This document shows, one piece after another, positions 50,425-55,880 of a stretch of DNA of 55,880 bases. Made by a program: the position numbers and the translations under genes. Under the pieces are notes generated by a model. It worked only from the letters and a program-made list of their open reading frames with translations, had not been told where the DNA came from and did no database searches. The number at the start of each line of letters is the position of its first letter. Position 1 is the first letter of the stretch. This stretch comes from Gammaproteobacteria bacterium (GTDB lineage: Bacteria; Pseudomonadota; Gammaproteobacteria; Acidiferrobacterales; SPGG2): NCBI GenBank assembly GCA_029861845.1, contig JAOTYM010000012.1, forward strand, positions 1 through 55,880, written 5' to 3'.

Positions 50425-52286
50425 CCGGTACCTTTTCTCCTTCTAGGGCTGGTGCCAGCATTTCGCGACACCTCCGGGAAGGCGGCGACATCGAACTGAA
50501 GTGCTGCGAGACGCGCGTAAAGTGGGCTTTCTTCTAGCAGCGACGTGTGGGTTCCCTCGGCAACGACTCGACCGTCATCCATCACTAAAATTCGATCCGC
50601 CTTCAGCACCGTCGCGAGCCGGTGCGCAATGACGATCGTGGTGCGGTCGCGCATGAGATCGCCGAGTGCTTGCTGCACCAGACGCTCACTCTCAGCATCC
50701 AGCGCGGAGGTCGCCTCGTCAAGGAGCATTACCGCCGGATCCTTAAGCAACGCACGTGCGATGGCGATGCGCTGGCGCTGCCCGCCGGAGAGCCGCGTGC
50801 CGCGCTCGCCGAGAAAAGTGTTATAGCCCTCGGGAAGGGTCACGATGAAGGCCTCTGCACTAGCCGCCCGTGCCGCCGCACGCACCTCGTCGTCCCGCGC
50901 ACCGGGTCGTCCCTGGCGAATGTTCTCGAGCACGTCCGCCGCGAACACAACCGTCTCCTGCGGCACGATGCCAATGCGTCGGCGGATCTCCTCGAGCTTG
51001 GCGCTGGCGAGATCGATACCGTCGAGCAGTACCTGTCCTGTCTTCGGATCATAGAAGCGCAGTAGCAGCTGAAAGACCGTGCTCTTACCGCCGCCCGACG
51101 GGCCCACGAGTGCAACCCTCTCGCCGGGCTCGACCGAGAAGCTCAAATCCGACAGCGCGAGTTCACTCGGCCGCGAGGGATAGTTGAACGATACGTTGAT
51201 GAACCCCACCCGGCCGAGCGCGGGCTCCGGTAGAGGCACCGGGTTCGGAGGCGCCGTGATGTCGGGCTTGGCCCGGAGTAGTTCCACGATGCGTTCGACC
51301 GCACCAGCTGCACGCTGGATCTCACCCCACATCTCACTTAACGAGGCCGCCGAGCCGGCCACCAGCACAGCGTAGAGCAGAAACTGACCGAGCTCGCCTG
51401 CGGTCATGCTGCCTTCGATCACCGCCTGCGCACCAAGCCACAACACGAACACGACGGCCCCGAACACCACTAGGATGACGAAAGCAGTAAGCATCGCGCG
51501 CGCGCGAATTCGCCGCACAGCAGTCTCGAATGATGCCGTCACCGCGTCGGCGAATCGCTCGGCAAATCGCGTTTCCAGGGTAAACGCCTGCACCATCTGT
51601 ATCGCGTTCAGCGTTTCCCCGGCAAGGCCGCTCGCATCGGCTACGCGGTCTTGCGTCGCACGCGTGAGACGCCGCACTCGCCGCCCGTAGACCAGCAGCG
51701 GCACGAGCACCAAAGGTATAAGGAGCAGGATCACGCCCGTGAGCCGCGGGTTGGTGACGATGAGCATCACGAGCCCTCCCGCGAGCGTCACGGCGCTTCT
51801 CAACGTGATCGAGAGATTTACGCCGGCGACGGACTGCACGAGCGTCGTGTCACCGGTTAGTCGAGACAGGACCTCACCTGTTCGCGTTACTTCGAAGAAG
51901 GTGGGGCTCAAGGTGATGACGTGGCGATAGAGCGCGGTGCGCACGTCGGCGACCACGCGCTCACCGAGCCATGAGACGAGATAGAACCGAACCGCGGAGA
52001 AGATAGCAAGACCTGCAGCCAGCCCGAACAGCAACAGAAAATAACGGTCGATCATCTGCGCGTCGGTTGCGGAGAACCCCTCGTCTATGACGAGCCGAAT
52101 ACCCACTGGCAGACCGAGGCCAGCGGCCGCGGCGAGCAACAACGCGAGCAGCGCGAGAGCGAGCGTCCCCCGGTAACGTCGCATGTACGGCCACAGTTTC
52201 TTGAGCGGGCGCAGACCACGGCGCGGAGCCGGATCGACCCCACTCCACGCGCCTCGCTGCTCACTGACCGACTCTTGCATCCGCAT
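50415..52286 (-). CDS. ABC exporter (MsbA/lipid-A type half-transporter)
   Basis: 623 residues: six-helix exporter domain (about 35-325) followed by an ATPase domain (about 370-600). Motifs: GPSGGGKSTVFQLLLRFYDP (Walker A), GIVPQETVVFAADVLENI (Q-loop), LSGGQRQRIAIARALLKD (signature), VMLLDEATSALDAESERLVQ (Walker B) and IVIAHRLATVLKADRILVMD (H-loop). It pumps lipids or hydrophobic drugs and should work as a homodimer. The DNA is GC-richer than the region, like the BT1-type gene. The last ~20 residues (SRNAGTSPRRRKGTGNL) run into the DUF2779 remnant, so the natural C-terminus may have been replaced. GAGG precedes the ATG. Confidence 0.9.
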   Translation of the reverse strand: MRMQESVSEQRGAWSGVDPAPRRGLRPLKKLWPYMRRYRGTLALALLALLLAAAAGLGLPVGIRLVIDEGFSATDAQMIDRYFLLLFGLAAGLAIFSAVRFYLVSWLGERVVADVRTALYRHVITLSPTFFEVTRTGEVLSRLTGDTTLVQSVAGVNLSITLRSAVTLAGGLVMLIVTNPRLTGVILLLIPLVLVPLLVYGRRVRRLTRATQDRVADASGLAGETLNAIQMVQAFTLETRFAERFADAVTASFETAVRRIRARAMLTAFVILVVFGAVVFVLWLGAQAVIEGSMTAGELGQFLLYAVLVAGSAASLSEMWGEIQRAAGAVERIVELLRAKPDITAPPNPVPLPEPALGRVGFINVSFNYPSRPSELALSDLSFSVEPGERVALVGPSGGGKSTVFQLLLRFYDPKTGQVLLDGIDLASAKLEEIRRRIGIVPQETVVFAADVLENIRQGRPGARDDEVRAAARAASAEAFIVTLPEGYNTFLGERGTRLSGGQRQRIAIARALLKDPAVMLLDEATSALDAESERLVQQALGDLMRDRTTIVIAHRLATVLKADRILVMDDGRVVAEGTHTSLLEESPLYARLAALQFDVAAFPEVSRNAGTSPRRRKGTGNL

Positions 52287-52487
52287 GCCTCATCGAGTTT
52301 CGTAATGGACCGATAGTACCAGCTTGTCGGAGACAATTTGGCGATCTAGACACCGCATTACCAGCAAGTGAAGGGAGTCTTAAGTTGTTGGTTGTTACTG
52401 GGCCGTGGTCAAGACTTGAGCCTTCGTCTTCCCGAATACCGTAGGCCTGATTCTGTTTACGCATTCACAATTCAGGACCAGACCCCA

Positions 52488-52640
52488 TTACCGTGTAATC
52501 GCGTAGTAAATCACGTAAAACCACGAAAAAATGCCATGCAAGATGGCCCAGAGGATCGACTTATTTACCGACCAAGATATCGCGATCGCAAGCGCCGTAC
52601 CAAAGCCGACGCCGGATCGAACGATCTCGCGTTGGTACAT
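52488..52640 (-). CDS. small membrane protein, 50 residues
   Basis: The protein begins MYQREIVRSGVGFGTALAIA and continues ISWSVNKSILWAILHGIFSW, then FYVIYYAITR. It has one or two hydrophobic helices and a conserved-looking SVNKSILWAILHG centre like small uncharacterised membrane proteins in many proteobacteria. AGGAG lies seven bases before this ATG. A second ATG 21 bases upstream (52661) also has AAGGAG six bases before it and would add MPYRSIY. It lies on the strand opposite to a 134-codon open frame that was rejected. Confidence 0.75.
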   Translation of the reverse strand: MYQREIVRSGVGFGTALAIAISWSVNKSILWAILHGIFSWFYVIYYAITR

Positions 52641-52773
52641 ATATATGCTCCTGTAGGGCATAACGGTCTCCTTGCCATTTTTCTTTCGGATAGACGTATC
52701 GATGTGGAACTCATTCTACCCCTCCTGCCACTCTTGGAGTTCTTTCGTGTGGACCGATCTTGGCAAGGCTAAT

Positions 52774-52850
52774 AACGCGACGCGTTAATATGGTGGGCTG
52801 GTCCGTGATCCGTTAACCGTTAGCCGTGAGCGGTTAGGAACCGTTTTCGA
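52774..52850. repeat. short palindrome and degenerate CCGTTA-type repeats in a gene-poor gap
   Basis: TAACGCG-A-CGCGTTA at 52774-52788 is a 15-base palindrome. About 20 bases later, CCGTGA, CCGTTAA, CCGTTAG, CCGTGAG, CGGTTAG and GAACCG follow within 52802-52842 as degenerate copies of a 6-7 base unit in both orientations. Such extragenic repeats are common in gammaproteobacteria. The gap 52641-52941 contains no gene. Confidence 0.5.
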
Positions 52851-52941
52851 ATTATTCAGGCGCGACCGCGTTTCAGGCGGTGATTCAAAAATATAAAGAC
52901 GAGACTTGACCGTTTTCCGTGACGATGTAGCGAGAAAGGGC

Positions 52942-53439
52942 CTAGTTATGTCCCCATCCGTCTATATAGCAGGTAATTTTAGCGACGGATCGCGCTACTA
53001 CGCTCTCGCGGTTTAGATCTACCCACGACACCCGTTTTATGGCTGTTTGGATTTCCTTATCTTCTAGTTCTACTAATGCGATGATCTCGCGTTGGTGCAC
53101 ACCGTCTTGCATGCATGTACCCAGAAAATAGTCATGGCCCTTTTCGAGTTTAGGTTCGACTACAGCCGATTTTATTTCCCAATGAGGGTGACCCTCTTCA
53201 TCACGATAAAGTAATTTCTCTAGCCAGATTACTTCGCCGGCGTCATGTGTTAGGCGGGCGACACCGTAGTAAGAAGTGGGTTTGTCGTCGACCACGAATC
53301 CTTCTATCTCTCTATGCCCGTCCGGAAGGGGTGGTATCTGTAATCCTTCATAATTACTCGACGTTTCTGTCATTGCTAGGCCCGCGACGAAGAATACTGC
53401 CGTAACCGTCATCCACCTCTTTCTTATAAGAGCAGCCAT
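52942..53439 (-). CDS. hypothetical secreted protein
   Basis: 165 residues, unrecognised. The ATG at 53439 gives a signal peptide (basic MAALIRKRW, then TVTAVFFVAGLAM, cleavage near TET-SS). The mature part is about 135 residues, mostly beta, with GVARLTHDAGEVIWLEKLLY, two cysteines (LGTCMQDGV and KITCYIDGWG) that could bridge, and Lys/Glu-rich loops. An upstream frame to 53514 adds Arg-rich residues with no role. It is the third of three small genes on the minus strand in this stretch. Confidence 0.65.
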   Translation of the reverse strand: MAALIRKRWMTVTAVFFVAGLAMTETSSNYEGLQIPPLPDGHREIEGFVVDDKPTSYYGVARLTHDAGEVIWLEKLLYRDEEGHPHWEIKSAVVEPKLEKGHDYFLGTCMQDGVHQREIIALVELEDKEIQTAIKRVSWVDLNRESVVARSVAKITCYIDGWGHN

Positions 53440-53535
53440 ATTTCTTCTACCGCACCGAGCCCATCCGCAGGTCAGCCTTCGCTTCACCGGCATCGAGCGA
53501 AGCGAGGGAAGCAAAACCGTGAAGTGTTAGGCGCA

Positions 53536-53916
53536 CTATGACCCTTCAATTATGATCACCATCTCTCTTGGCGATTGTAGAACCTTTTGTACTGACTTCC
53601 TCATCGCACTAATCCAATGCCCAAGAAGCGCGTCGTTCACGATGTAATGTATAAAGGTAAGCTCTTCATCCAATGCTTGCGCTTGCTTTGAATTCAGTTC
53701 TGTTTTTTCGTAGATGTTGATAACCGGCAAGAGATGCAACTCGTAGGCGGCCGCTATAGCCTGTGCACGGGTAAATATTCGTTCAGGGACCCACGCGATA
53801 TCTGCCTCATTTCCTTTCCACCATTCAATTGAGTCGTTCGGTTTACAGTATGCGACGGCCACTGTTTCATCGTCGTCGTATTGGTTTGGCTCAAAGCGGT
53901 CAGAATAAGGAGTCAT
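53536..53916 (-). CDS. hypothetical protein
   Basis: 126 residues, no family recognised. The sequence is acidic at the start (RFEPNQYDDDETVAVAYCKP), has a Trp pair in SIEWWKGNEADIAWVPERIF, and a helical middle with AQAIAAAYELHLLPVINIYE and DEELTFIHYIVNDALLGHWI. No signal peptide or membrane segment is evident, so it is probably cytosolic. It lies 96 bases before the secreted protein gene. After its stop the minus strand reads GCCTAAC and an imperfect hairpin, considered under rejected items. Confidence 0.55.
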   Translation of the reverse strand: MTPYSDRFEPNQYDDDETVAVAYCKPNDSIEWWKGNEADIAWVPERIFTRAQAIAAAYELHLLPVINIYEKTELNSKQAQALDEELTFIHYIVNDALLGHWISAMRKSVQKVLQSPREMVIIIEGS

Positions 53917-54069
53917 CTTGGGTGCGCATAATAGATGATAGAGCGGGCCTCGTAGGGAAAGAAAAGCACTTGGAATTACGACGCTTCAGCCGATACCTGT
54001 TACTAGCCAAAAGTATAGTCAATGGGTTCGTAAGCGGTGATCGCCGCTCCTCGACCGCTGTTCCGATTG

Positions 54070-54369
54070 TTAGGAAGCCTCATCTATCACCCACTCCTTT
54101 ATATCTATAAGAGTCTGCGCAATTTCGACTGCATTTTCCTTGTTGGGCGCTAACCCCATAGACTCTTCTTCTACATTCACTAAGTATGAGGCTATTTCTT
54201 GTTCTGTTGCGTTGCTCAGAAGCATAGAAAAAACCCTTGACAAATATGAGTAATACTCATCTCTTGCCTGAGGCACGCCTCTCACACCAATTGGGTCCCA
54301 TAGGTAATGCAGCGTTTCATCTACCTGCTGATAAAGCTACTTCTCGTTTGCGCTTAATTTGTTTTTCAT
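54070..54369 (-). pseudogene. small hypothetical gene with an in-frame amber codon
   Basis: From the ATG at 54369 with AGGA close upstream, the minus strand reads MKNKLSANEK, TAG (54337-54339), then LYQQVDETLHYLWDPIGVRG and VPQARDEYYSYLSRVFSMLL to VIDEAS and a stop at 54070. Removal of the single TAG would give a 99-residue protein. The motif LWDPIGVRGVPQARDEYY resembles a recurrent family of small bacterial proteins of unknown function. A GTG at 54285 could restart a 71-residue product. The frame is intact otherwise, so the change is recent or an error. Confidence 0.55.
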
Positions 54370-54399
54370 GGCTTCCTAAGGTCTCGGCTCACCGGCAGC

Positions 54400-55641
54400 C
54401 TAGAGTGGCGTAAGCTTGATCTCAGCCACCCAGGGGATCTCCAGCGCCCCCTCTCGGACCCCGATTTCGATCGGCATCCCGACTTCGATTTGTTTAAATT
54501 GCTTGCGGCGCACAGCTAGTTCAGGCGGCTCATCTAAAGAGGGTGTCCACGGGGCCACCTTGATGGAGTAGCTAATCGTTTTTCCCTTAGACACTTTCTT
54601 GTCGATAACTTCGGTTGAATGCCAGGTCACACGAGAGCTGTCGAGATGCTGGTTAACCTGATAAATGCTGCCGCCAACCCAGAAGGCCGGTAGGAGCATC
54701 AAGCTCATGGCGGTTATTGTCAACGCGAACCAGCCGCGCGCATGTAGCGTCCGGATGCGGTCCAAATCGATAAATAACCAAAGCAGACCCTTTGCTACCG
54801 CAACCGGGACAAACCATTGGTAAAACTCGTCTCCGATCAGTGTGGATCGGTCGAGAAGCGATACGAGTACCACGCCGATGCCACAGACCATCGTTCCGGA
54901 AAAGATCTGTGGGTAACGGGTTCCTTCTTGGTAATCGATCCGAATGTGTCCACGGTTTCGAAGTGCCAACACATCCAGCAGAATCGGGATCGATACGAGG
55001 ATGGCGGCAGCCGCTTTCGCGACCGTGTCCTGCTCCAGGAACAGCACGTTCACGACACCGATCACGGCCCCGCAATAAGCCAAGAGATTGACGCCCCTCA
55101 TGACCTTTCGCAGCTTGGCGAGCCGGGCCTCCTTCTGAGCTGCTGTCATCCCAAGCGCGAGGTCCCGGTTAATCGCAACATCCTCTGCCACCAGTTCCTG
55201 CTCGCCCAGGTCCTGGGCATGTCGAAAAACCCAGGCGTTAATCACTCGCTGATTTTCGTAATGGGAGAGCTGGACCGGCCATTGCCGAGCTTTTAAATAG
55301 AGATGTGGCTGACCATTAATCCAACGGAATCCTTCGATCTGCCCCTCGGTGATGACCCGCGTGCGGACCAGCCCACGCACGGTCATCCTATCGCCGGTCA
55401 GCAGGATGCGGGCTCGGAAGGCCCACGGAATAGAGGCAAGAAACACTAAAGTCAGCGACCCGAGCAGGGCGAGCACGAAACCCGTAACCCAGGTGTTGGG
55501 ATCGCCCTTGCCCGATAGATAGTTCTTTACCACCTCCATTGCGGCCCACACTATCAGTGCCGTGAGCAACGGCGCTAGCGTCACCGTCAGCCACTTCACC
55601 CTTGCGGCGACGTAGTGAGTGCTTGGTGTGATCGCTTCCAT
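54400..55641 (-). CDS. hypothetical multi-pass membrane protein
   Basis: 413 residues, unrecognised. Two N-terminal helices (TVTLAPLLTALIVWAAMEVV and VTGFVLALLGSLTLVFLASI) precede a PH-like cytosolic segment with RILLTGDRMTVRGLVRTRVI and GFRWINGQPHLYLKARQWPV. Several helices follow (NLLAYCGAVIGVVNVLFLEQ, AAAAILVSIPILLDVLALRN, TMVCGIGVVLVSLLDRSTLI, ALTITAMSLMLLPAFWVGGS), ending with a soluble tail containing two beta segments. It may be an envelope stress or transport-related protein, but no function can be assigned. The window end beyond it (55642-55880) contains no other recognisable gene. Confidence 0.68.
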   Translation of the reverse strand: MEAITPSTHYVAARVKWLTVTLAPLLTALIVWAAMEVVKNYLSGKGDPNTWVTGFVLALLGSLTLVFLASIPWAFRARILLTGDRMTVRGLVRTRVITEGQIEGFRWINGQPHLYLKARQWPVQLSHYENQRVINAWVFRHAQDLGEQELVAEDVAINRDLALGMTAAQKEARLAKLRKVMRGVNLLAYCGAVIGVVNVLFLEQDTVAKAAAAILVSIPILLDVLALRNRGHIRIDYQEGTRYPQIFSGTMVCGIGVVLVSLLDRSTLIGDEFYQWFVPVAVAKGLLWLFIDLDRIRTLHARGWFALTITAMSLMLLPAFWVGGSIYQVNQHLDSSRVTWHSTEVIDKKVSKGKTISYSIKVAPWTPSLDEPPELAVRRKQFKQIEVGMPIEIGVREGALEIPWVAEIKLTPL

Positions 55642-55880
55642 CGGGCTTAGTTACACCTTGCGGGATATCAAATATGCACACGGAGAACCTTGGATTCTCC
55701 GCCACCATGCAGTTCTAAGCATAGACGCCGGAGAGTCCTTCGCACGGAAGCCCTTACCGAACGATCAGGCGGATCGATAACGATGTGAGGCCTTAAGCCT
55801 GCGGGTCAGGTGTCTGCTTCAAAAACGCGCGAAATTTGCAGCTCGATGCTTGACACCATTATTGTGCTACAAGTAGTCGT

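Noticed and set aside
52368..52772. Plus-strand 134-codon frame
   Set aside because: The opposite strand carries a better small membrane protein with Shine-Dalgarno sequences; this frame has no family features.
53440..53536. GCCTAAC followed by an imperfect hairpin after a small gene, resembling an integron attC site
   Set aside because: No matching GTTRRRY partner, no integrase gene and no repeated copies after the neighbouring genes; the resemblance is too weak.
1..55880. tRNA, rRNA, CRISPR arrays, insertion sequences and prophage genes
   Set aside because: Scanned for T-loop and rRNA-like stretches, regular spacer-repeats, transposases and terminal inverted repeats; none were found by eye.

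Overview
The window looks like a chromosomal segment of a free-living gammaproteobacterium. The support is general: YajQ, an MltF-type lytic transglycosylase, a PotFGHI polyamine importer and gamma-glutamylation enzymes of the Puu type, all on moderate-GC DNA. No rRNA, tRNA, CRISPR array, transposase or phage gene was seen. It is mostly an accessory catabolism and transport region with tightly packed operons.

Layout. (1) 1-3126: the end of a gamma-glutamylcyclotransferase-like gene, an OmpA-type envelope protein, a decayed DUF423 gene and YajQ. (2) 3153-9409, minus strand: six closely spaced genes (CBS protein, two enolase-superfamily sugar-acid enzymes, a MATE exporter, a zinc alcohol dehydrogenase split by a G9 run, and a beta-hydroxyacid dehydrogenase), read as a sugar-acid or hydroxyacid catabolic operon. 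(3) 9615-17552, plus strand: potFGHI, a class III aminotransferase and a trimethylamine-dehydrogenase-like flavoprotein. (4) 17617-22621: two acyl-CoA dehydrogenases, a thioesterase, spermidine synthase, a GIY-YIG protein and a cupin. (5) 22933-30138, minus strand: a six-gene operon with two glutamine-synthetase-like ligases, two PuuB-like amine oxidoreductases, a class III aminotransferase and a GFA protein. With region 3 this forms a polyamine locus that imports, gamma-glutamylates, oxidises, transaminates and (speE) makes polyamines. PuuC-like dehydrogenase and PuuD-like hydrolase genes were not seen.

(6) 30315-46564: a transporter-rich stretch with four EamA/DMT exporters and one MFS protein, plus a CmcJ-type oxidoreductase, a lytic transglycosylase with two solute-binding domains, a 2OG-Fe(II) oxygenase-like protein, a GST/TetR pair, an AhpD-like protein, OsmC, a sarcosine-oxidase-like FAD protein, and a LysR regulator divergent from a DMT gene with a perfect dyad between them. 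(7) 46574-48376: a secreted protein whose start codon appears lost, a small lipoprotein and a Lys/Ala-rich histone-H1-like gene preceded by a promoter-like site and two tandem terminators. (8) 48377-52286: a GC-richer pair (BT1-like MFS carrier and ABC exporter) whose left part ends in the remnant of a DUF2779 gene, suggesting acquired DNA. (9) 52488-55641: a 50-residue membrane protein, small hypothetical genes (one with an in-frame amber codon) and a multi-pass membrane protein.

Several genes are broken by a single base or by stop codons (7050, 2318/2345, 47176, 50368, 54337). Raw-read checks would decide between assembly error and real decay. All function calls come from reading motifs and recalled family resemblance; no database search was run.
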